64,000 bases of DNA, taken from NCBI RefSeq assembly GCF_014076845.1, contig NZ_JACGUT010000084.1, positions 496,001 to 560,000 on the forward strand, read 5' to 3'. Positions 55,115 through 64,000 of this stretch are shown here, in pieces. The position numbers and the translations under genes are program-made. Positions within the stretch are counted from its first letter, which is position 1. Each line of letters starts with the position of its first letter. Origin of the DNA: Colwellia sp. MB3u-41. Its GTDB lineage: Bacteria > Pseudomonadota > Gammaproteobacteria > Enterobacterales > Alteromonadaceae. The notes under the pieces were generated by a model that made no database searches, was not told the DNA's origin, and saw only the letters and a list, made by a program, of their open reading frames with translations.

Positions 55115-55993
55115 ATGAAGTTACTTATAATGTTTTCTTTAGTTTGTGTGTTTGTTTACTTTATAATCTTTCAAGGCACAAGTAGTGATAATGAAAATAC
55201 AATTTCGTCAAGTAGTGAATTAGATATGGCTATTTCAGAAAAGATAATCATAAAAAATAAGGAAACAAAAAGTAATATATCCAATACTAAAATGTTAGTA
55301 AACACTGCTAGTTTAAGTAAAAAACTACAAAATGATGCTATATATAAAGCTAAACTTCTTAATTCAACAGAGACAGAAGCAAGTAAAAAAGAAATACTTG
55401 AGAATATTGATATTGATCTTGTTAATGCTATGGAAGGATTATTTAAGTCATCACGTGACAATGACTGGGAATCATTTTTATCTTTGACTGATTTGCTGAA
55501 TGTTGCTGATGTTACAACATTAAATTTAGCTTTGTTTAAAGCCATTTCAAATAACGCCCCGATAGAAGTCATTAAAAAGTTATTAGGTCTAGGGGCACAG
55601 TTTCAACCAGAAGTATTAACCATACTTGCATTAAAGAATAATGTAGTTCTCACAAAAGCGTTAATTCCTCTCGGCCTTGATATTCACGGCGTTGATAAAC
55701 AAGGGCGAAATGGTATTAGTCAGACACTTGTTATTTTTGATTCGCGTGATATGTTTGATTTTTTTCTTAATAACGGTGTTAGTGTTAACCCCCGCACACT
55801 AGGAGTTGACCCTTTAGATATGGCACTTTTAAAGCTACTAAAAGAAAATGATTCAACACTTTATTATATTGAGACGTTAATTGATTATGGCGCTTCTATA
55901 GGAAGTAGTCATAAAAAATTGTTACTATTGTTAGAACAGGACAACCCTTCGCTATATGAACGGTTAACAGTGCTAGCACCTCGGCTTATCTAG
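55115..55993 (+). CDS. Membrane-anchored protein with ankyrin-like repeats
   Basis: 292-residue protein starting at ATG 55115 (AAAGG ribosome-binding site at 6 nt; the TTG at 55109 is unlikely). An N-terminal membrane anchor (LLIMFSLVCVFVYFIIF) precedes a polar linker and, from about residue 140, repeats with an ankyrin-like pattern: NAPIEVIKKLLGLGAQF, NNVVLTKALIPLGLDIHGVD, DSRDMFDFFLNNGVSV and LYYIETLIDYGASIG. Ankyrin repeats mediate protein contacts, so a scaffold role outside the cytosol is possible. The repeats are degenerate. It directly follows the small membrane protein gene, and the two may form a unit. Function unknown. Confidence 0.65.
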   Translation: MKLLIMFSLVCVFVYFIIFQGTSSDNENTISSSSELDMAISEKIIIKNKETKSNISNTKMLVNTASLSKKLQNDAIYKAKLLNSTETEASKKEILENIDIDLVNAMEGLFKSSRDNDWESFLSLTDLLNVADVTTLNLALFKAISNNAPIEVIKKLLGLGAQFQPEVLTILALKNNVVLTKALIPLGLDIHGVDKQGRNGISQTLVIFDSRDMFDFFLNNGVSVNPRTLGVDPLDMALLKLLKENDSTLYYIETLIDYGASIGSSHKKLLLLLEQDNPSLYERLTVLAPRLI

Positions 55994-56142
55994 AGTAAAA
56001 TAACCCATCTGTATTGATTTCTTATGCACTGCAGTCAATTCATTAACCAAGCAATGGTCGATTTTGGTCAGTACCGCTCAAAAAAACACGAACAACGTTT
56101 ATACATTCGACTATAAATAAATTGTGAGTCGCTTTAAATGAA

Positions 56143-56173
56143 AAAGCCCCGAGTAAGAGTTACTCGGGGCTTT
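56143..56173 (-). terminator. Terminator of prs, probably bidirectional
   Basis: AAAGCCCCGAGTAA and TTACTCGGGGCTTT form a perfect 14-bp stem with a 3-nt loop. T runs on both strands allow it to stop both prs and the ankyrin-like gene. Confidence 0.92.
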
Positions 56174-56205
56174 ATTATTTATTACGTTGTATTGTCAGTA
56201 AATGC

Positions 56206-57153
56206 TTAGCTGTCAAACATTGCTGAAATTGACTCTTCGTTACATACACGGCGAATCGCTTCAGACAACATACCACTTAAGGTTAATTGGCGAACAATGC
56301 CTAATGCTTTAATTTCATCAGTAAGCGGAATAGAATCGGTTACCACTAACTCGTCAATTACAGAGTCTCTTAAGTTTTGCGCGGCATTACCTGAAAGTAC
56401 TGGATGAGTCGCGTAAGCGATAACGCGTTTTGCGCCATGTGCTTTTAATGCTTCAGCCGCTTTGGCTAGCGTGCCACCGGTATCTATCATATCGTCAACA
56501 ATGATACAGTCACGGTCAGCAACATCACCAATAATGTGCATAACTTGTGCTACATTAGCTTTTGGACGACGCTTATCGATAATGGCAAGGTCAGCTTCAT
56601 TAAGTAGCTTAGCTACAGCGCGAGCGCGAACTACACCACCAATATCAGGAGAAACCACAATTGGGTTATCTAAATCACGAGAAATCATATCTTCAAGTAA
56701 AATAGGGGTGCCAAATACGTTATCTACAGGTACATCGAAGAAACCTTGAATTTGCTCTGCGTGTAAGTCAACCGTTAATACGCGGTCAACACCGACACTT
56801 GATAAAAAGTCAGCAACAACTTTTGCCGTAATTGGCACACGTGCACTGCGCACACGTCTATCTTGTCGAGCATAACCAAAATATGGAATAACGGCAGTAA
56901 TACGACCAGCAGATGCTCGGCGTAATGCGTCAATCATTACAATTAATTCCATTAGGTTATTGTTTGTTGGCGCACAAGTTGATTGAAGAATAAAAACATC
57001 CGCACCGCGCACGTTTTCGTTAATTTCAACACTAATTTCACCATCACTAAAACTACCAACTTTGGCATCGCCTAAAGTCATGTATAGACGATCAGCTACT
57101 TTCTTGGCCAGTTCAGGGGTGGCATTACCCGCAAATATTTTCATGTCAGGCAC
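56206..57153 (-). CDS. prs: Ribose-phosphate pyrophosphokinase
   Basis: 315-residue enzyme that makes PRPP from ribose 5-phosphate and ATP for nucleotide, histidine and tryptophan synthesis. GTG 57153 begins [20 protein letters not shown], the same opening and total length as in E. coli, and has a GAGGAA ribosome-binding site at 6 nt; an in-frame ATG at 57180 would add nine residues and is less likely. Visible motifs: [20 protein letters not shown] (flexible loop region), [18 protein letters not shown] (about residues 127-144), [16 protein letters not shown], and the PRPP loop [20 protein letters not shown] (about residues 212-231). Conserved neighbourhood prs-ispE-lolB. Confidence 0.96.
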   Translation of the reverse strand: MPDMKIFAGNATPELAKKVADRLYMTLGDAKVGSFSDGEISVEINENVRGADVFILQSTCAPTNNNLMELIVMIDALRRASAGRITAVIPYFGYARQDRRVRSARVPITAKVVADFLSSVGVDRVLTVDLHAEQIQGFFDVPVDNVFGTPILLEDMISRDLDNPIVVSPDIGGVVRARAVAKLLNEADLAIIDKRRPKANVAQVMHIIGDVADRDCIIVDDMIDTGGTLAKAAEALKAHGAKRVIAYATHPVLSGNAAQNLRDSVIDELVVTDSIPLTDEIKALGIVRQLTLSGMLSEAIRRVCNEESISAMFDS

Positions 57154-57290
57154 GGTCAGTTCCTCGGAAACTTTTGACATATTAAGTTACGCTATTAGTT
57201 AAACGTGAGTTTACTATTAGCAAATTATTAAATTTTTTCCAGTGGTTCTTAGCATTTTATGAAAATAAATTCTCATGGGTATTATTATGC

Positions 57291-58220
57291 TCAATTACTT
57301 TTTTGTAATGTTACTAAACGATCAATAACGTTACGTAAAGGAGAAATATTCATACCTTTTGCCACAAAAGAAATTATTCCCTTAGGAAGTAATGACTGAA
57401 TGCGACAGGCCTCTTGCTCAGTATCAAAGCGGGAAAAAATACACGCTCCGGTACCAGTCATACGAGAAGGCGCGTATTCTACCAACCAAGCCAGTAACTT
57501 GGCAACCTCAGGATAGTCTTTTATTACTAAGGTTTGGCAGTCATTGTGGCATAAGTCTATGTCTAACTTACTAATATCATCATTTAAATTAACTTTCGCA
57601 GTGTTACGGATTAAATGAGGAGAGGTAAAAACACTGGCAGTAGAAATGCTTACGTTGGGTTTACTGACTAAAAACCAACTTTCTTTAGGTGTAACAGGGG
57701 TCAGTTCTTCACCAATACCTTCAGCAAAAGCGGCAAAGCCATGTATAAAAATAGGCACGTCAGCGCCAAGTGATAAACCAAGTTGTGCTAATTCAGCTAT
57801 TGTTAAGTTAGCTTTCCACAAGGTGTTTAAGGCTAATAAAATTGTTGCAGCGTTTGAAGAACCTCCGCCTAAGCCGCCTCCCATGGGGAGAATTTTTGTG
57901 ATTTTTATTTGTGCGCCTAACTTTTGCTTATCACCACTTAACGAGTTCTCTAGTACTTTATTGTCTATTAAATGTTTTTGTAATAACTGAGCGGCTTTAA
58001 CAATTAAGTTATCTTCATTTAAGACGCCGTCAATAGGGGTAAGTAATTCAATTCGATTACCCTTGGTAACTTTTATATCTATAGTATCGCTGTGATCTAA
58101 GAACTGAAAAATGGTTTGTAACTGATGATAACCATCGCTACGTTGACCAATAATATGGAGGAATAAATTAAGCTTGGCAGGGGCCGGAAAACGGTGGAAT
58201 TGTTCGTGAGTATTAATCAT
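57291..58220 (-). CDS. ispE: 4-Diphosphocytidyl-2-C-methyl-D-erythritol kinase
   Basis: GHMP-family kinase of about 309 residues in the MEP isoprenoid pathway, phosphorylating CDP-ME. The opening FPAPAKLNLFLHIIGQRSDG and the ATP-binding GHMP loop PMGGGLGGGSSNAATILLAL (about residues 95-114) are typical, and MTGTGACIFSRF near residue 260 is the conserved C-terminal loop. I chose ATG 58220, overlapping the end of lolB by 8 nt; ATG 58247 is an alternative that would extend the overlap to 35 nt. The lolB-ispE-prs order is conserved with E. coli. Confidence 0.94.
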   Translation of the reverse strand: MINTHEQFHRFPAPAKLNLFLHIIGQRSDGYHQLQTIFQFLDHSDTIDIKVTKGNRIELLTPIDGVLNEDNLIVKAAQLLQKHLIDNKVLENSLSGDKQKLGAQIKITKILPMGGGLGGGSSNAATILLALNTLWKANLTIAELAQLGLSLGADVPIFIHGFAAFAEGIGEELTPVTPKESWFLVSKPNVSISTASVFTSPHLIRNTAKVNLNDDISKLDIDLCHNDCQTLVIKDYPEVAKLLAWLVEYAPSRMTGTGACIFSRFDTEQEACRIQSLLPKGIISFVAKGMNISPLRNVIDRLVTLQKSN

Positions 58221-58857
58221 TGCTTGTGACGTCCCATTGATGAACATTAATTTTAATGGTGATGTTATCTTGTTTTATGGAGAACTTCGTTGCCAATTGA
58301 TATTGCTCTACCTGCTGATACCCCCCATATTTTAGCTGCCATATTTTTTTGTCATGATAGCTGGTCAATGTTGTCGGTAATTGCGTTTTATCGTTGTAAG
58401 TAATTTTATCATGGGCTAAATAAGGTAAGCCTTTTAACCAAAAGGTCATTGCCTGTGTTGGCAGAGTAAAACTTGTCAGAGATGAAAGCAGGGCATTTAA
58501 ATCTGAACTTTGGTAACGTTCACCATCAACGTTAATTACATGCACACCATTTAACGATTCTAGCTTAAACACTTGAATACCCAGTACCGTACTTAAATTC
58601 AATGTTTGACGATTATTATTCTCTTGGTAGAGCCAATTAAGTGTTAGACTATGGCGCTCTTTGGGGCTAATAATGGCTATTTTCCCCTGAATTTTCCAAG
58701 TGGACAATGTTTTAAGTTTTTTAGTGCGCTCGGTGATGTTCTGATGTTCTGTAATTTGCTGATGGTTATTTGTTAAGGAACGACAACCAGACAAAAGTAT
58801 CAGGAATAAACTGAGAAAAATGAAAAATGATACTCTTAATTTGTTCATATAAGCCAT
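58213..58857 (-). CDS. lolB: Outer-membrane lipoprotein receptor LolB
   Basis: 214-residue lipoprotein that inserts lipoproteins into the outer membrane. The N-terminal signal with lipobox LLSGC (about residue 24), and body motifs KTLSTWKIQGKIAIISPKER, LNWLYQENNNRQTLNLSTVL and FWLKGLPYLA, match LolB. ispE overlaps its end, so the two are translationally coupled. It is divergent from hemA, as in E. coli. The initial MAYMNKLRV leaves the exact start open (a second ATG lies three codons later). Confidence 0.9.
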   Translation of the reverse strand: MAYMNKLRVSFFIFLSLFLILLSGCRSLTNNHQQITEHQNITERTKKLKTLSTWKIQGKIAIISPKERHSLTLNWLYQENNNRQTLNLSTVLGIQVFKLESLNGVHVINVDGERYQSSDLNALLSSLTSFTLPTQAMTFWLKGLPYLAHDKITYNDKTQLPTTLTSYHDKKIWQLKYGGYQQVEQYQLATKFSIKQDNITIKINVHQWDVTSND

Positions 58858-59081
58858 TAATATTAAGTTAAACGTTAAAATATCGCGTTGTCGCGTATTT
58901 GGTGCTTTTAATTTTCTGTGATTTTTCGTAAAATTAACATCATTATTTATTATAGATCATAGGTTTTTTGTAAAACCTGACTAATAATGTGGTTAATGAA
59001 AAGATTAATCGAAAATAAATTGGTCAACGATAATTTTTATTTTTTGTATTAATCGTATATTAAGGCTGAATAGTTCCCGTT

Positions 59082-60341
59082 ATGTCGATAGTTGCTGTTG
59101 GAATCAATCACAAAACTGCCCCCGTTGCTGTTAGAGAGAAAATCTCTTTTAACCCCGACAACTTAAGTGTGGCATTAACTGAATTACTTGGGAACGTAAA
59201 ATGTCGCGAAGCAGCGATTTTATCAACCTGTAATCGAACCGAACTCTATTTAGTTCAAGAAGGTGATGTCAGTATTACCCAAGAGAAAGTCGTGCGGTGG
59301 TTAGAACAACATCATAATGTACCTGCTTCAATTATCACGCCTAGTTTATATTGGCATACCGATCAACAAGCGGTTAACCACATGATGCGTGTAGCTTGTG
59401 GCCTTGATTCTTTAGTTTTAGGCGAACCGCAAATCCTGGGTCAAATGAAGCAAGCTTATAGCCAAGCAAAAGCTGCAGGCTCTATGTCATTAATCATGGA
59501 CCGTTTATTTCAACGCACTTTTGGTGTTGCTAAACAAGTTCGTACAGAAACAGAAATCGGCGCTAGCGCTGTTTCAGTGGCTTTCGCTTCGGTAAATTTA
59601 GCAAAGCATATTTTTGCTAATCTTGAAAATGTAAAAGTGCTTTTAGTTGGGGCCGGTGACACCATCGAGCTGGTTGCTAAACATTTATACGAAAATAAAG
59701 TGGGTAAAATAACCGTCGCTAATCGTACTCTTGCACGAGCCGAAGCAATGGCAGGCGCCATTGGCGCAGATGTTATTACGTTAGCGCAAATCCCTGACAG
59801 GATGGCTGATGCCGATATCGTTATTAGTTCAACGGGTAGTACTTTGCCTATTATCGGTAAAGGAATGGTTGAACACGCATTACGAAAACGTAAGCATCGA
59901 CCTATTTTTATGGTCGATTTAGCGGTTCCTCGCGATATCGAAGAGCAAGTAGGCGATTTAGAAGATGTTTTTTTATACACTGTTGACGACTTACAAGGCA
60001 TTATTGCCAAAAATTTAGCGAACCGTCGCAAAGAAGCGGTTCAAGCTGAGGCGATTGTTTCTTCGCAGTCAGATGTTTTTATGTCATGGCTTCGCGGCTT
60101 AAATACGCAAGATACCGTTATAGACTATCGCAAGCAGTGTTTAGAGCACCGCGATTTATTACTTGAAAAAGCCCTTGTACAGCTACAAAGCAATAAATCA
60201 CCAGAGGCTATCATGGCTGAATTAGCTACTAAATTGACTAATAAATTTATGCACGCACCAACCAGCGCTATTCAATCAGCTGCACAAGGTGGAGAATTAG
60301 ACAAACTGGTTTACTTACGTGACATTTATAATATTAAATAG
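59082..60341 (+). CDS. hemA: Glutamyl-tRNA reductase
   Basis: 419-residue enzyme for the first committed step of tetrapyrrole synthesis, making glutamate-1-semialdehyde from Glu-tRNA with NADPH. Catalytic cysteine in AAILSTCNRTELYLV (about residue 50), GLDSLVLGEPQILGQMKQAY (about residues 106-125), and the NADPH-binding VLLVGAGDTIELVAKHLYEN (about residue 190) are visible; the C-terminal dimerisation helix follows. First gene of hemA-prfA-prmC-sirB2-sirB1, the order known from E. coli, and divergent from lolB. Length is standard. Confidence 0.97.
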   Translation: MSIVAVGINHKTAPVAVREKISFNPDNLSVALTELLGNVKCREAAILSTCNRTELYLVQEGDVSITQEKVVRWLEQHHNVPASIITPSLYWHTDQQAVNHMMRVACGLDSLVLGEPQILGQMKQAYSQAKAAGSMSLIMDRLFQRTFGVAKQVRTETEIGASAVSVAFASVNLAKHIFANLENVKVLLVGAGDTIELVAKHLYENKVGKITVANRTLARAEAMAGAIGADVITLAQIPDRMADADIVISSTGSTLPIIGKGMVEHALRKRKHRPIFMVDLAVPRDIEEQVGDLEDVFLYTVDDLQGIIAKNLANRRKEAVQAEAIVSSQSDVFMSWLRGLNTQDTVIDYRKQCLEHRDLLLEKALVQLQSNKSPEAIMAELATKLTNKFMHAPTSAIQSAAQGGELDKLVYLRDIYNIK

Positions 60342-60503
60342 CCGTACTTAACTACCGTATATCCCAAACATATGAAGATGGTAATTTCGGCTAACTTGGC
60401 TATTTACAGCTTTTTTACACCTTTGATTGAAAGTGTACAACTAACCCTTTAAACTGCAGACCACCAATTTTCGTCCGCTGTTCCCTAATTATAAGATTTC
60501 TTA

Positions 60504-61592
60504 ATGAATAAATCTGTTTATCAAAAACTTGAAATATTAGTCGAGCGCTTTGAAGAAGTTCAAGCCTTGCTTTCTGATCCTGGAACACTTTCGGATCAAG
60601 AAAAATTTATTGCCTTATCAAAAGAGTTTTCTCAATTAGAAGCAGTCACTAGTGTGTTTAATGACTACCAAAGTGCAGAAGAAGACTTTTCTTTAGCCGA
60701 AGAAATGCTAAAAGATGAAGACCCTGATATGCGTGAAATGGCGCAAGAAGAATTTAAATCCGCTAAGAAAATGATTGAAGAATTAACTGATCAATTGCAA
60801 ATTTTATTATTACCTAAAGATCCAAATGACAACAATAACTGTTTTGTTGAATTACGGGCGGGTGCGGGTGGTGATGAAGCCGCAATTTTTGCGGGCGATT
60901 TATATCGTATGTATAGCCGTTACTGTGAAAAGAAAGGCTGGCGTATAGAAGTCATGAACACGAATGAAAGTGAACAAGGCGGCTACAAAGAAGTTATTTT
61001 CAAAGTCATTGGTGAAGGTGTCTACGGACAAATGAAGTTTGAGTCTGGCGGTCATCGCGTGCAACGTGTGCCTGAAACAGAATCTCAAGGTCGTGTACAT
61101 ACTTCTGCCTGTACAGTGGTTGTTATGCCTGAAATTCCAGAAGCGGATGCGATAGAAATTAACAAAGCTGATTTAAAAGTTGATACATTCCGCGCATCAG
61201 GTGCCGGTGGACAACACGTTAACAAAACTGATTCGGCGATCCGTATTACACATATTCCAACGGGTGTCGTTGTCGAGTGTCAAGAGCAACGCTCTCAGCA
61301 TAAAAACCGTGCGCAAGCGATGTCAGTATTACAAGCACGTTTACAACAAGCTGAAGACGAAAAACGCCGCAGTGAAGAAGAGTCTTCACGTCGAAATCTT
61401 GTGGCAAGTGGCGATCGTTCAGAGCGTATCCGTACTTATAACTATCCACAAGGGCGTATGACAGATCACCGTATTAATCTTACCTTATATCGCTTAAACG
61501 AGGTCCTTGAAGGAAATCTGCACTTAGTTTTAGAGCCTATAATGTTAGAAAACCAAGCCGATTTACTTGCGGCTCTCGCTGAACAAAACTAG
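60504..61592 (+). CDS. prfA: Peptide chain release factor 1
   Basis: 362-residue class I release factor reading UAA and UAG. The GGQ loop is [20 protein letters not shown] (about residues 225-244) and the stop-codon-reading PxT motif is PET in [18 protein letters not shown] (about residues 186-202); B. subtilis PrfA has the same variant. It follows hemA by 162 nt, which may contain its own promoter, and precedes prmC, whose product methylates the GGQ glutamine. Identity secure. Confidence 0.97.
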   Translation: MNKSVYQKLEILVERFEEVQALLSDPGTLSDQEKFIALSKEFSQLEAVTSVFNDYQSAEEDFSLAEEMLKDEDPDMREMAQEEFKSAKKMIEELTDQLQILLLPKDPNDNNNCFVELRAGAGGDEAAIFAGDLYRMYSRYCEKKGWRIEVMNTNESEQGGYKEVIFKVIGEGVYGQMKFESGGHRVQRVPETESQGRVHTSACTVVVMPEIPEADAIEINKADLKVDTFRASGAGGQHVNKTDSAIRITHIPTGVVVECQEQRSQHKNRAQAMSVLQARLQQAEDEKRRSEEESSRRNLVASGDRSERIRTYNYPQGRMTDHRINLTLYRLNEVLEGNLHLVLEPIMLENQADLLAALAEQN

Positions 61593-61600
61593 TTACTGGT

Positions 61601-62515
61601 TTGAGCGAATCTTTAAAATCGTCAATAACATATTGCCAGCAGAGCTTTGCTGAAATAATTAATCAAGGGCAGCAGTTGCTCGCTGCCTTTTCAGACAGCG
61701 CAAAACTTGATTGTAAAATTTTACTCGCTTTTGTTTTGAACAAAGAAACAAGTTACCTGTTAACTTGGCCTGAAAAAAAACTAACCGAGCAAGATTTTCA
61801 AGCTTTTATGGCCTTGTTTGAACGCCGTTTACAGGGTGAACCTATTGCTTATATCACCCAAGAACGTGAATTTTGGTCATTACCTTTTTACGTGTCACCC
61901 GCAACGTTAATTCCTCGTCCTGATACAGAATTACTCGTTGAACACATTTTAGCGCGCCATGTAGAAAATGATTTGTCCTGTTTAGATTTGGGCACAGGTA
62001 CTGGGGCTATTGCATTAGCGTTAGCATCAGAAAAAAATCAATGGCAAATTCATGGGGTTGATTTTAGTGATGATGCGGTAACTTTAGCTAAAAAGAACGC
62101 TCAACGCTTGCAGCTATCACATGTTGAAATTTATCAAAGTGATTGGTTCTCCAATATAACAGCAAATAAAAAGTTTACTATTATTGTGAGTAACCCTCCC
62201 TATATCGATGGCGCCGATAAACACTTAGCGATAGGTGATGTTAGGTTTGAACCGTTATCGGCACTTGTTGCTAGTGATAACGGCTTTGCAGATATCAAAC
62301 GCATTGCTAAAGACGCACAAGTTTACTTAAAAGACAATGGTGCGCTTTATTTAGAACATGGTTTTGAACAAGGGGAAGGTGTTAGAGATATATTACATCG
62401 ATTAGGCTATCAATCGATTGAAACACTAAAAGATTATGCCGGAAACGATCGAGTCACTTGTTGTATTATGTTGAGTGACAACAAAAATAAAAATAATAAT
62501 GAGGTATGTCGATGA
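61601..62515 (+). CDS. prmC: Release factor glutamine methyltransferase
   Basis: 304-residue SAM-dependent enzyme that methylates the glutamine of the GGQ motif in release factors 1 and 2. It has YITQEREFWSLPFYVSPATL, the SAM-binding CLDLGTGTGAIALALASEKN (about residue 127), and the catalytic motif IIVSNPPYIDGADKHL (about residue 196). The start is TTG, 8 nt after the prfA stop codon. The stop codon overlaps the ATG of sirB2 in an ATGA arrangement. Its N-terminus is a helical substrate-binding domain. Confidence 0.96.
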   Translation: MSESLKSSITYCQQSFAEIINQGQQLLAAFSDSAKLDCKILLAFVLNKETSYLLTWPEKKLTEQDFQAFMALFERRLQGEPIAYITQEREFWSLPFYVSPATLIPRPDTELLVEHILARHVENDLSCLDLGTGTGAIALALASEKNQWQIHGVDFSDDAVTLAKKNAQRLQLSHVEIYQSDWFSNITANKKFTIIVSNPPYIDGADKHLAIGDVRFEPLSALVASDNGFADIKRIAKDAQVYLKDNGALYLEHGFEQGEGVRDILHRLGYQSIETLKDYAGNDRVTCCIMLSDNKNKNNNEVCR

Positions 62516-62874
62516 AACATTTACATATGACGCTAGTCGCAATAACCATTCTATTGTTCACTTACCGTTTTGCATTAACGCTGGTGGGTTCATCACAATT
62601 AAATAAAAAATGGCTGAAAATAAGTCCTCATATCGTTGATACCTTTTTATTGTTATTAGGTGTTGGCCTAGCGGTTAAATTAGCGATTAACCCATTAGAA
62701 CAATTATGGTTAGCCGAAAAAATTATAGCGATAATTTTTTATATATTTACCGGTTATTACACCTTAAAATTAGCACGTAATCGAACGATGCAGATCATTG
62801 GTTATTTAGGTGCTATAAGTTGGATCATGTTAGCGGTAAAAATAGCAACAACAAAACAAACGGTATTTTTATAA
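62512..62874 (+). CDS. SirB2 family membrane protein
   Basis: 120-residue inner-membrane protein with four hydrophobic segments (about residues 5-25, 43-60, 70-85, 95-112), matching the SirB2/YchQ family. In E. coli ychQ lies in the same place after prmC, so order and topology agree. GAGGT lies 6 nt before ATG 62512, which overlaps the prmC stop; ATG 62506 is too close to it. Function unknown. Confidence 0.85.
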   Translation: MKHLHMTLVAITILLFTYRFALTLVGSSQLNKKWLKISPHIVDTFLLLLGVGLAVKLAINPLEQLWLAEKIIAIIFYIFTGYYTLKLARNRTMQIIGYLGAISWIMLAVKIATTKQTVFL

Positions 62875-62938
62875 TTAATATCCTCCCTCCGAAATAAGCC
62901 ATAACTTTACAATAGGGTAAGCAATTAAAAACTACAGT

Positions 62939-63739
62939 ATGAATGAATTATTATTTTCCGAGCTCAATGATGACGATAAATCCCTCATTGACGCTTTTGT
63001 CCTTATTGAAGAAGTTGTTTTTGGTCATAGTGACTTTGATCCCGCAGATCTTGATCATATTGTTGAACAATGTTCAGAATTGATTGTTGATACAGAAGAG
63101 TATCTGGAAAAGGCTGAACAATTGATCAATGAACTTTTCATTGAACAACTGCTTATTGATAACCAACGTGATTTTTGGCCAGTTACTGCTCATATGTTAA
63201 AGAGTGGTCTTGATTTTAAGTTAATGTCGCCCGCATTAAAAAGTATTGTATTGTGTCATATATTTCGTCTTTGTGGTTTTGAAACTGATGTGGTCTTTGT
63301 ACCAAAGAAAAATATGATCCGTGTAGTATGTGATGAACTTTATGCGATTGTTTTTGATCCCATTACGGGAGAATCATTAAACTGGCATGAGCTTGATTTA
63401 TGTATGGACGACCTTGATGGTGATCCACAAAGTGATCAAATAGAAGATATTTCGAGATTAAGCCTAATTGTTAAACATGTTAGCTCGTTGAAAAATGCGT
63501 TGATCCGTGAAGGGCAGTTTCCTCAAGCACTAAAATGTGTCGATATTTTAATTGCTTTGCGGCCAGATGATCCCTTTGAGCGTCGAGATAGAGGGTTTTT
63601 ATTACATCAACTCGATTGTTTTAAAGTCGCTTACGATGATTATCAATATTTTGTCGAAAAATGTCCAAAGGACCCTGCAGCGCAATTATTAAAAATGCAA
63701 TTGGACAAAATTACGATAGCTGATACGGTATTACATTAA
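62939..63739 (+). CDS. SirB1 family protein (YchA-like)
   Basis: 266-residue soluble protein of the SirB1/YchA type: a transglutaminase-like N-terminal domain (ALKSIVLCHIFRLCGFETDV region, about residue 100) followed by a C-terminal tetratricopeptide-like part (REGQFPQALKCVDILIALRP and RDRGFLLHQLDCFKVAYDDY). Family members are adjacent to SirB2 genes in many gammaproteobacteria, as here. Its function is unknown, although the name comes from a virulence-regulator screen in Salmonella. It starts 64 nt after sirB2. Confidence 0.85.
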   Translation: MNELLFSELNDDDKSLIDAFVLIEEVVFGHSDFDPADLDHIVEQCSELIVDTEEYLEKAEQLINELFIEQLLIDNQRDFWPVTAHMLKSGLDFKLMSPALKSIVLCHIFRLCGFETDVVFVPKKNMIRVVCDELYAIVFDPITGESLNWHELDLCMDDLDGDPQSDQIEDISRLSLIVKHVSSLKNALIREGQFPQALKCVDILIALRPDDPFERRDRGFLLHQLDCFKVAYDDYQYFVEKCPKDPAAQLLKMQLDKITIADTVLH

Positions 63740-63801
63740 ATAAATCCTGAAAGTAAGGTAAGCCTTACACATAAACCCAATAAAAATAACAAGGTTAATC
63801 A

Positions 63802-64000
63802 ATGGAAGATCAAATAATCAATAATAGCCCTTTTATCACGAATGATGCCACCGTTATGGGATTGCTCGCGATAATACTTGGGTTCGTTTTCTATACATCT
63901 AATAGTGAACATCCAGCCTTTAAGAAGTTCTATAAATACATACCCGCATTACTGATGTGTTATTTACTGCCGTCTTTGTTAAACACTTTTGGCATTGTTA
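63802..64000 (+). CDS. DUF819 family membrane protein (5' part only)
   Basis: 66 codons are visible before the window ends, starting with ATG 63802 and an AAGG ribosome-binding site. The N-terminus VMGLLAIILGFVFYTSNSEH and then KKFYKYIPALLMCYLLPSLL match the start of DUF819 (YjcL-type) transporter-like proteins, which are multi-span. The function of the family is not established. Confidence 0.75.
   Translation, partial: MEDQIINNSPFITNDATVMGLLAIILGFVFYTSNSEHPAFKKFYKYIPALLMCYLLPSLLNTFGIV

Noticed and set aside
59510-60031. 173-codon minus-strand open frame inside hemA
   Set aside because: Antisense shadow of a well-supported gene.

Overview
The window looks like a chromosomal segment of a cold-water, AT-rich gammaproteobacterium of the order Alteromonadales, most likely a Colwellia-type genome. 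The evidence is the protein content (short-form Hpf, DUF2956, DUF3718, SirB1/SirB2, YedI, HopJ-like and YegD relatives), the low GC content, and gene orders shared with Escherichia coli (leuS/ybeL, miaB-ybeZ-ybeY-ybeX-lnt, ubiF/miaB plus a Met-Leu-Gln tRNA cluster, lolB-ispE-prs, hemA-prfA-prmC-ychQ-ychA). The species is an inference; no database search was possible.

Region 1-9 kb: truncated leuS, divergent ybeL, a LonB/YcbZ-type protease, the cold-shock RNA helicase deaD with a good promoter and a leader of about 215 nt, and hpd (tyrosine breakdown). Region 9-19 kb: two RNA methyltransferases (rlmF, trmK), a decayed gene with frameshifts, a membrane-anchored M1 aminopeptidase, the Hsp70 relative YegD, a secreted protein whose 3' end has been amplified as a 90-bp tandem repeat, YajD, hpf followed by a 51-bp tandem repeat, and yedI.

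Region 19-38 kb is accessory in flavour. It holds an overlapping gene pair for a deacetylase and a CoA-transferase/acetyltransferase fusion, a frameshifted periplasmic binding protein gene, several small membrane proteins, a large AsmA-like DUF748 protein, two alpha/beta hydrolases, a thioredoxin-fold lipoprotein with an altered active site, a VCBS-repeat secreted protein, an ECF sigma factor fused to a membrane domain, and a methylenetetrahydrofolate-reductase-like protein. It ends with the small heat-shock gene ibpA. ibpA is preceded by a near-consensus sigma-32 promoter and a long leader ending in what looks like a ROSE RNA thermometer: a UUGCU motif with a bulged G facing the AGGA ribosome-binding site. 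An exported thiol peroxidase follows.

Region 38-50 kb: a response regulator/CheX protein with a diguanylate cyclase, an amidohydrolase, the envelope/ribosome-maturation operon miaB-ybeZ-ybeY-ybeX-lnt, ubiF, and a six-tRNA operon (Met-Leu-Gln-Gln-Leu-Gln) that grew by a 520-bp duplication and has a classic GC-discriminator promoter. Region 50-64 kb: DUF3718 protein, the rplY-pth-ychF translation operon, a class V aminotransferase, a small membrane protein plus ankyrin-like protein pair, prs, ispE, lolB, and divergently hemA, prfA, prmC, sirB2, sirB1 and the start of a DUF819 transporter-like gene.

No phage, insertion sequence, integrase, CRISPR array, toxin-antitoxin or obvious defence system is visible. 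The most interesting signals are regulatory (ibpA thermometer, deaD leader), repeat-based (90-bp and 51-bp arrays, tRNA duplication) and architectural (sigma factor-membrane fusion; deacetylase with a CoA-transferase/GNAT fusion).
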